Positions 12,601 through 23,412 of a DNA stretch of 64,000 nucleotides are shown piece by piece. This DNA is from Acanthochromis polyacanthus. Taxonomy: Eukaryota; Chordata; Actinopteri; Pomacentridae. Below the pieces are notes generated by a model, which had not been told where the DNA came from, did no database searches, and saw only the letters and a list, made by a program, of their open reading frames with translations. How positions within the stretch are numbered: the first letter of the stretch is position 1; every line of letters starts with the position of its first letter. Where the stretch lies: contig NC_067132.1 in the NCBI RefSeq assembly GCF_021347895.1, positions 13,570,995-13,634,994 on the forward strand, in the 5' to 3' direction. Made by a program: the position numbers and the translations under genes.

Positions 12601-14352
12601 ACTCCTCGCTAGACTGAATGTAAGTGAGAAGTGGTGTCATACTGGACTCTGGACCTTCCTGTTGAGGATGAATCGGTGACGTTTCTATAACTTCAGTCGT
12701 GTACTAAACAGTGTACTGGGTTTCACTGAACATTTTCCTGAAACTTTGTCTCAGATTAAACATGTTCATTCACTTATGTTGAGCTTCACAGTTTATTTAA
12801 GTGAACAATTAATAGTGACAAAACCCAAGTTTTCCTAATTTTACTAATTATTAACACCCACAAGTTGAGCCATTACTGTGATCAGGTAAGACGGGTAGCT
12901 ACTGAGTGACTGGGAGAGCTTTTGTGAAAAAGTTTTTGCAATAAATAAAAACAAATGTCAATGGACAAGTCAGGCAAGACTCGGCTCCTGATGTCACTTT
13001 TGACAGTTGTTCATACTGACTTTGGCTTTTACGTTAGCATGGTTTCACCAAAAATAACAGCTCACTGCTGCAGCCATGGCCATAAGTTTGGACACAAGTA
13101 CCATGACGCTTGTGAATCTTAGAAAATACCACAAAATTGTCACTTACCAGTCATAGCCATCAACCAAAATGAAATACAGATATTTCCAGTGCATAAATTT
13201 GATGTTTGACAGCAAATATTGACATTGGAATATTAACTGCAAATTGTTGCACAAATTTTGTCATTGACTGACGAAAGTTTTTCATATACTATTTGCTGTC
13301 AAACATCAAATTTATGCACTGGAAATATCTGTATTGCATTTTGGTTGATGGCTATGACTGGTATTTATATTGTAAGTGACAATTTTGTGGTATTTTCTAA
13401 GATTCACAAGCGTCATGGTACTTGTGTCCAAACTTATGGCCATGGCTGTATAGTAAGCAGTGTCTGGCTAGGTAAAGCACCTCTACTGCAGTATTGAATA
13501 GTTTGTTCAGTATTATATAGACTGGCTAAAAACTGTGTCGGCCTTTTATCACCTTCTTTCCCACAGCTCCTCTCTTCCTCACGTGGAGCGTAGTGAACTC
13601 CATCCACTGGTGGAGCGGCTCCACTCAGGCTCTGCCGGCCACCACCGTGCTCCTCCTGCTGGGTGCCTGGGTGCTGGTGGGCTTCCCCCTCACCGTCATC
13701 GGTGGCATCGTAGGAAAGAACAGAGCTGGCAACTTTCAGGCACCGTGCCGCACTCGTAACATTGCCCGGCAAATTCCTGCACAGCCCTGGTACAAACACA
13801 CAGTCGTACACATGGCCATCGGCGGCTTTCTACCCTTCAGGTGAGCTTTTCTTCACACCACAGAGAAATATGACATAAGACACTGTACATAAAAGTACAG
13901 CCTCTTCATTTGGAGTTTCTCTCACTAAATCCTACTTTCTGTTAATTCTTTCCCTCAGTGCCATCTCAGTGGAGCTGTACTACATCTTTGCCACAGTTTG
14001 GGGCAGAGAGCAGTACACCCTGTACGGCATCCTGCTGTGCGTCTTCGCCATCCTCCTCTCAGTTGGCGCCTGCATATCTGTGGCGCTGACCTACTTCCTG
14101 CTGTCAGGCGAAGACTACCGGTGGTGGTGGCGGAGCGTGCTGAGCACTGGTTCCACCGGCCTCTTCATCTTCGTCTACTCTGTTTTCTACTATAGGAACC
14201 GGTCCTCTATGAGCGGCCTGGTGCAAAGCACAGAGTTCTTCGGCTACTCTCTGCTCACAGCGCTGGTCTTCTCACTGATGCTGGGCAGCGTGTCGTTCTG
14301 GGCCTCGCTGGCATTTATTCGCTACATCTACCGTAGCCTCAAGATGGACTAG
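6644..14352 (+). CDS. tm9sf1: transmembrane 9 superfamily member 1, complete
   Basis: TM9SF proteins (nonaspanins) are multi-pass proteins of the Golgi/endosomal system with a large lumenal N-terminal domain. Coding exons: 6644-6805, 7525-7656, 8205-8327, 8481-8839, 11903-12057, 12293-12478, 13567-13840, 13959-14352; total 1,785 bases, 594 aa. All junctions are GT-AG and in phase. The start at 6644 gives a direct signal peptide ([18 protein letters not shown]) with A at -3 and G at +4; an upstream in-frame ATG at 6599 is weaker. Family motifs include [75 protein letters not shown] and a C-terminal KMD fitting the KXD/E Golgi-retention signal. The first membrane segment is about residues 227-250, with eight more after it. 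Oddity: a Gly/Val-rich stretch at about residues 173-190 in the lumenal domain. Identity with TM9SF1 rather than paralogs rests on remembered similarity to human. Confidence 0.95.
9450..9720 (+). repeat. LINE tail split by a small inverted-repeat element
   Basis: ATTCCTTGTAT occurs at about 9460 and again at 9664, where it continues into the CR1/L2-type 3' end with 'attaaagctgattctga'. Between them an inverted pair, AGATAGCGTTACTTTTGAA (from 9474) and its near-complement (to 9621), suggests a small MITE inserted in the LINE tail. Lies in a tm9sf1 intron. Confidence 0.4.
10260..11482. repeat. 1.2-kb dispersed repeat with ~190-bp internal tandem units
   Basis: Begins at 'ttagggtccgaacaccaacg' and ends at 'gctgcttgcagctttaa', a start/end pair that I recognise as very common in fish genomes but cannot name. 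Inside, a unit with GGCCATTTT, 'catattttgg', 'aaactcaaacag' and 'gagctgaaat' recurs at about 10605, 10798 and 10986, with a partial unit near 11180. No transposase. Located in the fourth coding intron of tm9sf1. Confidence 0.6.
13071..13448. mobile_element. fold-back Tc1/mariner-type MITE, almost entirely one inverted repeat
   Basis: Ends with CAGCCATGGCCATAAGTTTG and its complement, TA on the right. The two arms (about 175 bases each) are near-perfect complements and meet around 13230-13270, so the element would form a long hairpin in the tm9sf1 intron RNA. No coding capacity. The same end sequence occurs at 15655-16045. Confidence 0.75.
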
Positions 14353-14708
14353 ACATGAAACGTGCGCACACACAACTCTAAACAAACATGTCATAGCACA
14401 CATGGACAATCTTCATTCTCCTCTCTTGGTCTTTCACTCACACAACACACAAAGACCTCCTAGTGCATTTGTAGGAGGAGAAACAGGGGCCTTTACCTTG
14501 ATTTGAAACGAGTTATTAATTGAACAGTCAGTGTTGGAATAAAGGATGTTTGGATCAATGGACAAACTATTTGGGGATGGGATTATCATGGATTTATGGA
14601 TAAAAGGGGATATTTCAGTTCAAAGGGATGATTGTGTCTCATCAGGAATGAATGAGTATAATGTATGATATACTCCATGTGTGAATGGTTTTAGTCAGTT
14701 GCATGATG
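14353..14708 (+). other. tm9sf1 3' UTR and flank
   Basis: Candidate polyadenylation signal AATAAA at 14538-14543, about 190 bases after the stop codon. Nothing else recognised up to the start of the duplicated block at about 14709. Confidence 0.5.
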
Positions 14709-15400
14709 CTGTGTGGCGTCATCTACTCCGTTACCCAAGTCATGGTCTATCAAGGCTGGGCAGGAGCTATATGTTCTATATTTCCCACATTACACTGGTC
14801 CCCTGCTGAGAAAGCTCACTCATACTGTAGTTCTGATGATGCAGCAGTGCAAGTGTTACTACTTGCACTTATACTACCCCACACACGATTGTGGCAGCCT
14901 GTTAAAATACAACTTTTTTTTTTTTTTTTTTTGCACTGGCCCCATTTAGCTCCACGTGGCCCTGCCGTCAATAAAGGAACGATGCCTTGTAGATCGAAGA
15001 ACTGTTGCAAAATAATGGTGATGGGAGCAATATTGTAATTGTATTCTATGGTCACCATTGACTGTGATTTTGGTTCTGATGTAAATACAGTCTTTTCAAT
15101 AAAATGCTTTTAATACAACATTGTCAGCAAAGGACTTCCTGGCATTTCTTTTGGGACAACCGTTCCTGGACCTCATAGACCAACTGACTCCTTATCCTAA
15201 AAAATTTGCCTGCACTTCTAAACATACAGCACCAGTCAAAAGTTTGGTTTTTCAATGTTTTTTCTTTATTTTTATTCCTTTTTACATTGTAGATACATAC
15301 AGAAGACATCAAAATTATGAAGCAAGGATATATGGTAAATGGAACAAAGAGATTTTTTTAATTTGCCAAATCAAATATGTATTCAGAGAAAACAAATGTT
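14709..15400 (+). mobile_element. degenerate Tc1-like remnants in nanog copy 1 3' flank
   Basis: The first ~200 bases look like a decayed Tc1 transposase middle region (its upstream part is only present in the right copy, 55230-55500). Bases 15227-15340 contain CAGCACCAGTCAAAAGTTTG followed by 'acattgtagatacatacagaagacatcaaa'-type sequence, typical of Tc1-like terminal repeats. No intact frame. Confidence 0.5.
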
Positions 15401-15654
15401 TTGAAATGTCTCCACATCAGATCTCAATCAGTACTTTGCCTTAAAACTGTTCAGAGAATTATGTGTTACAGAGAATGCAGCCAACTTGGACATCTGGTAT
15501 CACCAATCACAATGAAGACACCAATACACATTTCATTCATTAAAAAAAAACAACACTGCATATGTTAAATGAATGAAAAGGAGCAGAAAGAAGCTATAGC
15601 TTATAATTTCTGCCCCTTATCAATAATAATTTTAACACATTAAAAAGGTGCATA

Positions 15655-16045
15655 CAGCCATGGCCATAAGTGTGGACACAAGTACCATGACGCTTGTGAA
15701 TCTTAGAAAATACCACAAAATTGTCACTTACAATACAGTACACAACTCCTGAGAACTATATTAAGTTTCATATTTTAAAAAAAACATCAAAAGAGTTTGG
15801 TGTCATTTTGTTATTCTTACCAAATTCGGTTGTGAAAGTACTGCATTTTTTTGTTATTTTCTTCTAATATTATGTTTTGGGAACAAAGTTGTTCCAATTG
15901 TTGGAATTTATTGATAATATTATATCCCTTGTTGATTTGTTAACTAATTAAACTGGTGCTGTCAAAAAATATTAGTTATGTTCTGTAATAGACATCAAAA
16001 CAGACATAGTAAGTCATGCTGTGTCCAAACTTATGGCCATGGCTG
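15655..16045. mobile_element. Tc1/mariner-type MITE inserted at TA in nanog copy 1 3' flank
   Basis: Ends CAGCCATGGCCATAAG and its complement, flanked by TA on both sides (15653-15654 and 16046-16047). It shares about 75 bases of end sequence with the fold-back MITE at 13071-13448 but has a different interior. It is absent at the equivalent place in the nanog copy 2 flank (about 56335-56465), where unrelated sequence stands instead. Confidence 0.75.
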
Positions 16046-16083
16046 TATGAAAAAACTCATAAAATGATCAGCTCAAACATCGA

Positions 16084-17911
16084 CTACAGGCCGCCGTTGT
16101 GTACCATGGCAGCAGCATTCATGGTGCTCTGGCCAATAGGCTCTCCATCTTTGCTTTCAAAGCTTGGGTTGTGCCCAACGTTGTTCACAACGTTGACACC
16201 GCCCAGGTTGAACGCGCCGGGATTGTAAACATAATGACTGACACCTGGTGTCATGGACCAGCCGGTCACCTGGGACGTGTTGGGCACTGCGGCCTGCGGT
16301 GATGTAGAGGACCAGGAGGGATACCAGGGAGATCCAGCAGCAGAGCCCACAGCAGCCATAAGGAAGGGCAGGTTCTGTGGAGTCGTCTTATTGAAGGTTG
16401 CCTCCATCATGTGCTGGTTGAAATGCTCCCTGAGCGGAGGGCGTGCCTCTCCCTGATACTGAAACACAAACAAGAGGTAGTTCAAATTAATGCCAAATTC
16501 AGTCATAGTATCTCATTTATGTAGTCTATGATGACAGTATTGCTTCGTCAAGCCTTTAAGGCCATAACCAGACTTTGGTTAGGCCTCCATTACAGATGTC
16601 TTACTCTATGTCCAAACCGCTTTTTCTTTGCTCTTAGTTAACAAGGAACTTGGGCAAGACAGTCCAATTTTGACTATTTCCATGTAATTCAGCAACAAAA
16701 TCATTCGAATAATATGACAGAATTAACATATAAATTGCACATATATAGTAATGCTGCAAAAAATGAGAGCTACTTACTGGTGGCATATGAGAGGGCATGT
16801 TGGAGTAAATGTTTTCCTTGACAGAACAGCGCTCTGACGCCCAGTTGGTGTCCTTCTGGTGTCTCCTCAGCTTCATCCTTCGGTTCTGAAACCAAGTCTT
16901 CACCTGCAACACAGAATGGCAGCTGATCAGAAACTGCACATTAGCTTTTGTTTTGCTTGTCACCTATTATACCTCATAAATCACTCACCTGTTTGTAGGT
17001 CAGACCTGTCAGCTCGGCCAGGCTCTTCATCTCAGACGGGGTGAGGTACTTCTGCATAGTGAAATGCTGGACAAGTGTGCTCATCTGCCTCTCTGAGAAG
17101 GCTGTCCGGACCTTTCCTTTAGGATTGTTTACGCCGGCTGCGCCTTGCTTCTTTGGGTCAGTTAAAGGTGGTGCAGAGGTGTCGTTGTTGGTGGCCTCAC
17201 CTTCAGTTGTGGCCAACACTTTTGACTCCTCTGTCAGGGAGCAGGAGATGGTCCTGTTGGCATCGGGACTCTTTCTGCTGACCTCTTCAAGAAGGTCTTT
17301 CTTGACCCATGTAGCAGGGTCTGCCAGGGGGAAGCTCCCCTCCTTGCTGCTGCTGCTGGAGCTCCAGGACTCTGAGTGAGAAAACACAGAGGCCAAATGA
17401 GTGATGCTTTTCTGGAGTTCAAAGTCGACTCTCCATGATGAAATCAGAAGTGGACAAGTAAGTAATGATACGCGGCCTTACAACAACATAAACGTAACTT
17501 GGCTGCCGATATTTACATACCTGGTGAAGTTCCCGTGTCGCTCCCGGGCCGTTCCACCTCGTTCTTCCCGGCTTCGTACGCTGCCGGCTGGGATCCGGCC
17601 AGCAGCAGGCCGCCGGTCTGGGACTCCCCGAAATGCACAACCCCGGAGCCCTGGTAGTGGCAGTGACCGTTAAGGGCATTCTGCTCCGGGGTGGGAGGCG
17701 CAGACTCGGCCTTGGTATTGACGGTGTTGCCGGCGGAGTAGCAGGCCGGTGGTATCCCGGCGTTGTAGTTGCTCAGGTCGCTGTATGTGCCTTCGCCCCA
17801 GCTGGTCAGGTTGCCGTTCAGCTCGGACACAGCCGGGTACATCATGCCGTGCACGCAGGCATGAAAATGAGGGTTATGGTTGTAGTTTATCTGGTTCTTC
17901 CAGTCTGCCAT
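16084..17911 (-). CDS. nanog: homeobox protein Nanog, copy 1, complete
   Basis: Nanog is a homeodomain transcription factor; in fish it is maternal and drives zygotic genome activation and early lineage and yolk-layer development. Exons, minus strand: 1 at 17521-17911, 2 at 16989-17371, 3 at 16778-16903, 4 at 16084-16458; 424 aa, all GT-AG and in phase. The start ATG at 17911 has a strong GCCATGG context. The homeodomain spans the exon 2/3 junction, about residues 221-280: KVRTAFSERQMSTLVQHF, YLTPSEMKSLAELTGLTYKQ, then VKTWFQNRRMKLRRHQKD (recognition helix WFQNRRMK). The N-terminal part is rich in Asn, Tyr, Gly and Ser; exon 2 starts with a Ser run; exon 4 is rich in Trp, Ser, Pro and Asn. 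Intron 1 is only 149 bases. The neighbours are tm9sf1 and ipo4. The family call rests on the homeodomain and the MADWK-type N-terminus of fish Nanog. Confidence 0.93.
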
Positions 17912-18075
17912 GGCTCAGGTGGGTTCACTGCAACGCGATGAAACTACACTCAGAAACAAATAAAACAAAAGCAGAGTGAAGAATTACTGCAAACGGAACT
18001 GGAAGAACCCCGGAAAGGTTTTCAATTCGTCCAGGTTAAACAAACAGACCTGGTTACAAACAGACCTGGTTACGG
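17912..18075 (-). promoter_or_regulatory. nanog copy 1 5' UTR/promoter segment shared with copy 2
   Basis: About 160 bases upstream of the start are alignable with 60211-60395 but differ by roughly 10%, much more than the 3' half of the gene. Copy 1 has a tandem 16-base repeat 'aaacagacctggttac' (about 18041-18073), present once in copy 2. Homology ends at 'ccgggcagcctcac' near 18098. Confidence 0.5.
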
Positions 18076-18140
18076 TTCAAGAACACCGGGCAGCCTCACC
18101 CAAGAGTACCTGGCTGCAGACCCCCCCCCCCCTTCTTTTT

Positions 18141-18900
18141 ATTTAACAAGAACACGACAAACTCAAATATATACATAAGTACATCAAAAATTGAAAACAA
18201 TCACACCTCCTGTTAAATTGAGATTGCGTAGAGAAAAAAGAAAAGAAAATAATAAAAAATTATAATGAATGAGGGATAAATAATTAAATGAATGAAGAAA
18301 AAAAGTAAATAGATAAATAATGAATAAGGAAGGGAGATTATGTTAACCAATACAAGGGGTTCAGGATAAACCAACAGTTATAATGAGATTATACAATTTG
18401 ACTGCAAAGGGAGTATTTATGTGTTTTAGACACTGTTGAAATAAGAAGATTTCATTTTTGAGAGCAGTCCATGAAGGGAGGGACTTAGTGTAGCGACACT
18501 TGTGAATATAGTATTTTGTGAGAAGGATCAAATTATTCACTAAAAATTCATTTTTTAAATTATTCTTAAGAATTACACCAACTTGAATATTTTGGAAGGA
18601 CCAGAAATCTATGTTGATGGTGCTGGACGATATTGCATCATGGAGAGATTTCCATATATCTTGAATGATCTCACATCCAAAAAACAGGCGCTCTGTCGTT
18701 TCTACATTCATTTTGCAAATATAACAGTTATGTTTAAATCTTTAGTTAATGAATTCATTTGAAGGATAAATATTGTTAATGGTCTTAAAATGTATTTCTT
18801 TACATTTGGGAGGAACTGGGAATTTTAGGTATTTTGTACGAATAGCTGAAATTTTAGATTTATCATAATCTTTGAGCGTGAGTGTGCTTTTGGCTATGCT
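18141..18900 (-). mobile_element. L1-type LINE fragment, 3' part of ORF2
   Basis: Minus strand. The frame 18361-18711 begins with NVETTERLFFGCEIIQDIW, the cysteine-motif region at the end of L1 ORF2, and ends IITVGLS. Upstream (18720-18860) reads KISAIRTKYLKFPVPPKCKE and INNIYPSNEF in the same sense. Broken frames; 5' truncated or interrupted at about 18948. Together with 20360-21105 it may be one L1 split by the hAT-like segment between them. Confidence 0.7.
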
Positions 18901-18944
18901 TGGCTAGAAAGTATTAACTAAGTACTGTCTTAAATATTTATTCA

Positions 18945-20358
18945 GTGTTTCCCCTCCTATATGACCGACGAGGCGGGCCGCCTCGCTGGTATAGGCCACC
19001 GCCTCATTACAATTTTGCCGACATTGCCGCCTCACTGGTCCGCGCCAAAAAAAAAAAAAAAAAAAGTAAAGCTAAATATGAGAAAGCATTGACACATAAG
19101 TCCGGTATATTCGCCGCTGAAATCAACAGAATGGCAGCCTTTTCTCGCCGTGGCTGAAGACAGCAGGCACATCCCCATTGCGGACAAGAAGCGGCAGCAC
19201 TCCATGGTTTCGTTTTTCGGGGCTAAAAGCAGGTGTGTATCACAGACATATGTCAAATTAAGTATCAAAACTATCGCATGTCATTAAAATAAAGTGAGCA
19301 ACGCAGTGTAGGCATCGATCTCGCTTCCTTTACTGAGTTTGCTTACCGTTTTGTTGTCCGCGGCGATACAAATTGACAGTGACTGCAAAAATGGCTCCCG
19401 TTAAAACATTTAGGCATGACAAAACCCGTTCTCACGAACGAGACAAATGATTTCAACGGAATATAAAGTTCCTAGTGTCTTTTGATAAAATGATTTATAG
19501 AGTGCCCAAAATTATATCATTCAATGGCAAAACAAATTCTGTAATATCAACGGTTCAGCGGCCCGCGGGCGGACCGCTTTGATATCTGCATAAGCATTTT
19601 TCAAAATAGAACGACACGGCCAACGCGATTATAGAAACACTATACACCCATGGAAAGCTTAGATTGATCAACATTAATCCCCACTTTTATTTGATTTGCC
19701 TCATGTAATAAAGAGAACATGTGTTCAAATTTGGTGTTTGTGTTTTCAAGAATGTTTACTTAAAGTCTTTAATTCAGCTGCCTGACACATATCACAGTGC
19801 AAAATTATGTATTCTAACTCAAGGTTAACAACTGGTATTCTAAAGAAGTTATTTCTTTGTTCAAAAAGGTAACAGTTTTGAAAACAGAACTAACTCCTTC
19901 AGAAAACCAGTTGTTAACCCAGAGTTGAAGTTTTCTTTCACATTTTAAGTAAAAATGAAGGTCATGACATAACCTTTTTATTCTAAATAAAAATGAAGTG
20001 GGAATTTGGTACCTAACATGTAGTTGTTTTTAGAAAAAAAGTAAAAGTCACCACTTGATTCCAGATTCAAGTCCTTTGTCATCTTTTTCAAATTTGTAAT
20101 AAGAACTGATGTGGCATTTTGGCATGGCTTGTGGAAATCTGACCAGAATATAATAGACTGGACTAGTTGACATGTTTTGGGTTTATATTTGTCATATTTT
20201 CTCCCTATCACTAATTTTTAGAAAAGAAATTTTATTTAATTTAGTTTTTGGAAATGGCTACAAATACAACAAAATGTGCTCCAAATTGTGTCAGAATGCG
20301 CCATTTTGCATCTTGATTTTCAAAATTTTTCCGGGGGGGGTATGCCCCCGGAACCCAT
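18945..20358. mobile_element. degraded hAT-like segment
   Basis: Opens with CAGTGTTTCCCCTCC, a typical hAT end, followed by a GC-rich stretch, a poly-A run (19048-19066) and frames reading KRQHSMVSFFGAKSR, like the start of hAT transposases. Near 20325-20355 is 'ccgggggggg tatgcccccgg', also common in such elements. No intact transposase; right end unclear. The 19590-19665 part matches 23735-23770 in reverse orientation. Confidence 0.4.
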
Positions 20359-20359
20359 G

Positions 20360-21105
20360 TTTTTAATTGCACAGTCAAATTCTGCAGTTAATAACTCCTC
20401 GTCACAAGCTTCTTTAAAATTATTATCAATTGTCGGAATCAAGTTACTGATTTTATCAAAGAAGGCTGTGACATTTTGTTTTGAATACGAAGATTTATAT
20501 AAGTTGCTGTAAAATTCAAAGACTTCTTGCTTTATGCGTTTGGGATCTGTACACTCCTCTCCGTTAATTAGTAGACTACATATTGAATTATATTCTTGTC
20601 TACGTTTTTCTAAGTTGCAGAAGTAAGCCGTGTTTTTTTCCCCCTTCTTCTATCCACCTGGCTCTGGACCTCACATATGCACCCTTGGCCTTATTCAAAT
20701 ACATTAGATCAAGTTTGGATTGCAAGTTATTAATTCTTTCTTTTTCTGCCTCAGTCCAATTCACTCTGCTAAAAAGATCCATGACTTCTTGAACTACATT
20801 TGTTTCTTCTGCTCTCCTTTCCTTTTCTATCTTTTTACCAAATGCAATTGAGTATTTTCTGACACTGAATTTTAGATATTTCCATTTTAATATGGATGTA
20901 GTTATTGTGATGCCATTTTTAATATCTAAAATTAATGTTTTAATATAGTTGCAGTATTCCACATTCTTTAAGAAAATGAGAGTTAAGTTTCCAAAAATCT
21001 TTAAAGTTATTATTTGTATCCCTTTTTTAAGTTTCAGACTAATGGTACAGTGATCACTTAAAGGGGGAACTTCGGTTTTTTTCAACCTGGGGTCTGTTTT
21101 CATAT
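20360..21105 (-). mobile_element. L1-type LINE fragment, endonuclease end to linker
   Basis: Minus strand frame 20600-21103 contains PLSDHCTISLKL, the last conserved block of the L1 apurinic endonuclease domain, followed by the Lys-rich linker with WTEAEKERINNLQSKLDLMY and KGAYVRSRARWIEEG. The order and sense match the L1 3' piece at 18141-18900. Confidence 0.75.
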
Positions 21106-21299
21106 GTCATTTCATACATGTGAGTGATGGAGAAATGAATTTTTGACATAGCTCCAGTATTTAGCCAGGCAGGCAGCTTAGCAGCTCAGCTAGCGAAAAG
21201 CATGGGGCAACTTGCCCCCCCGCGTCAAAGTCCGCCCTAACGTGCTTTTTTCCCCCACACTGACCGACTCGGATAGTCTCAACGAGTGTCCCACAACAT

Positions 21300-21600
21300 A
21301 CTAGAGATGAGAAGTGAGCGAAAACCTCCACATTACTTGGCGATCGTTATTTGTTGTGCTCTGTATCCAAATCTCGGGACGCTAGAAAACAAATCTCGTT
21401 CCGAAATGGCGCGATAGCTCGCGCCAAAACACCGGTTTCCTTCTCCGGTAGTCTGTGACATAGACATATATAAAGAGTAGATGCCGCATCGATCTCTACT
21501 GTCTATTGGGGCCGACGAGCGGTGGGGCCGCCATCTTGGACCGGTCACCCGCTCCACTCAGCGCTGTTTGACAGCGCATTTAATCCATCTTAACTCTGAA
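21300..21600. repeat. nonautonomous repeat with an inverted partner at 23,710
   Basis: CGATAGCTCGCGCCAAAACA at 21412 begins a 25-base exact inverse match to 23710-23734. Neighbouring text 'gacatagacatatataaagag', 'gccgccatcttgga' is typical of dispersed fish DNA elements. No coding capacity. Confidence 0.4.
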
Positions 21601-21939
21601 TATTAAACCGATTTTCACGCATTTTTTATTTTTACTTTTTTGCTGCAAACGTCATACATGTAGCTATGATACAGGACAAATGGTTCGGCGTATTTGAATA
21701 TTCATAGCGGGAATAATAGATCATAATAATAATAGGTAATAGAATATTCTGATATTAAGCTCGACTGTAGACAGGTATTTTGCAAACACTGTAAACGCAC
21801 ACACTAATATATGTTAGAGAAGCAGATAATGGCAGTAAAGTCAATTATTTTAATAATTTGAAGAGACAATATATGATTACGCTATATATACATATATAAA
21901 CAAAATAAAGTCAGATGAGAGGCCATCCTGGCCAGGAGA

Positions 21940-23150
21940 TTTCCTCAGAGAGAGGAAAGGTAGATACTTTATGGTTCAATCTCCCTTCTAAAATATTTTT
22001 TAGTGTAGGTGGCATCCAATTTCTTTTAAAATGTGATTTTGAATTATCTAAACTTCCCATAAAACTATCCAAATTTCACAAACAAGTCCTACAGTACCGG
22101 AAATTAATATATAAACGCAACTTCACGCCCCATGACGCACCAATATGGAATAATAGATACATCCTTATTAAGAAAAAATCATTTTACTTTAAAGACTGGA
22201 ATGAACAAGGAATATGGTCGGTATTGCACTTAATGGATGAGAGGGGGAACCTTCTTAACTTTGCTGATTTCAGCCGCAAATTTAATATTGTCTGTTCAGA
22301 GCAACATTTCTCCGACGTTATTAATGCAATCCCACAAGCCCTTGTTTGCATCCTAAAAGGATCGCTTTTATACACACAGATTACCCCTACATTGCACTCT
22401 CTAACGGTCCAGGGCTGCCCCCTTGTGGACAAAAAGTATAACAAATTTCGCAGGGCTACACTGACTCAGGAATGCTTTCCCTTACCTCTCAGAAGACGGA
22501 ATTTAATGGAAGCTTTCAACAGTCAAAACATTAAAAACATTAGATGCAATTATAGTAAATTTCCTATTCCCTTCAAAGCCAAAGAAGTACATTTTAAAAT
22601 TATTAATAATATATATCCCTGTAAAGAGTTTTTGAACTCCAAATTTAATATTGGTGACAATGAATGTGTTTTTTGTACCGGTAACATTGAAACTGAAGAA
22701 CACTTATTTTTTAGCTGTGTTTTTATAAAGATCTTTCGGGATAGTTTCTATATTTGGGCGACACATAATGACTTGGGTACTCCATTTTTGAAATATGCTG
22801 ATGTTAAATTTGGTTTTGTCTTAGGTGACAAAGAAAAAAGCTTCGTTACTAACAACTTAATTATTATGGCTAAATTTTTCATACACAAATGTAAATTTGG
22901 TCATGTAAAACCTGTTTTTATTGTTTTCTTAAAAGAACTAACATCTGTCATGGGATCTCTAAAACTTTGTAAATCTAAGAAGGCACTGTGGCTGTACAAT
23001 TGTCTTTTGAAATTGTCTCTTGACCCTGTATCACCATGAAGATCTTGGCTTTCCCTCCCTTTCTTTGTTACTGTTATCTTCTTGTTAATACTGCTCAGTT
23101 GGACATACTTCAATGTTGAATGCCTGTAAGCTGTATGATGACAAAAAAAA
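21940..23150 (+). mobile_element. L1-type LINE, 3' part of ORF2, plus strand
   Basis: A continuous frame (21915-23039, 374 codons) covers the end of L1 ORF2: WFNLPSKIFFSVGGIQFLL, APIWNNRYILIKKKSFYF, IPFKAKEVHFKIINNIYP and the cysteine-motif block CVFCTGNIETEEHLFFSC. It ends SLDPVSP, followed by a short 3' UTR and an A-rich tail near 23140. The same family recurs at 27880-29260. The reverse-transcriptase catalytic core is missing (5' truncation). Confidence 0.85.
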
Positions 23151-23159
23151 AGACATAAC

Positions 23160-23412
23160 TAGAAAAGCAATCGGAGAGCGCAGACCTCCGCCAGGCCATC
23201 TCTCAATTGTACAGAGTCCTTCAAAAAAAATCCTGGATCCAGACGGTGATCCGGATCACCTCCAAAATCTAATCGATTGTTACTTTTGCTCTTCCGGACA
23301 TTCTGTAAAATTTTGGTGAAAATCCGTCCATGACTTTTTGAGTTATGCTGTTAACAGACAAACAGACAGACAAACTCCGGTGATTACATAACCTCCTGGA
23401 GGAGGTAATAAA
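23160..23412. repeat. repeat ending in 'acctcctggaggaggtaata'
   Basis: Runs from 'agaaaagcaatcggagagcg' to 'ggaggaggtaataaag'. A related sequence lies at 25150-25573, and decayed relatives occur near 37310, 49780 and 53295. The organisation is that of RTE-associated tails common in fish; no coding part. Confidence 0.5.

Larger units (their letters stand above)
14709..17400. repeat. segmental duplication, left copy (nanog copy 1, exons 2-4 and 3' flank)
   Basis: This stretch matches 55503-57832 in the same orientation, starting at 'gtgtggcgtcatctactccg'. Exons 2-4 and introns 2-3 differ by only about 14 bases in 1,288 by my hand alignment. Differences besides point changes are a poly-T expansion at 14912-14931, an extra ~110-bp insert at about 15536-15645 and a TA-flanked MITE at 15655-16045. 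In the left copy the left edge directly abuts tm9sf1 flank; in the right copy the sequence continues into a Tc1-like transposon. Confidence 0.9.

Noticed and set aside
14685..15038. 117-codon plus-strand frame after tm9sf1
   Set aside because: Repeated at 55499 with differences, runs through a poly-T tract and lies in Tc1-like remnant sequence; not a gene.
22184..22703. Minus-strand frames opposite the L1
   Set aside because: Shadows of the L1 ORF2 reading frame on the other strand.
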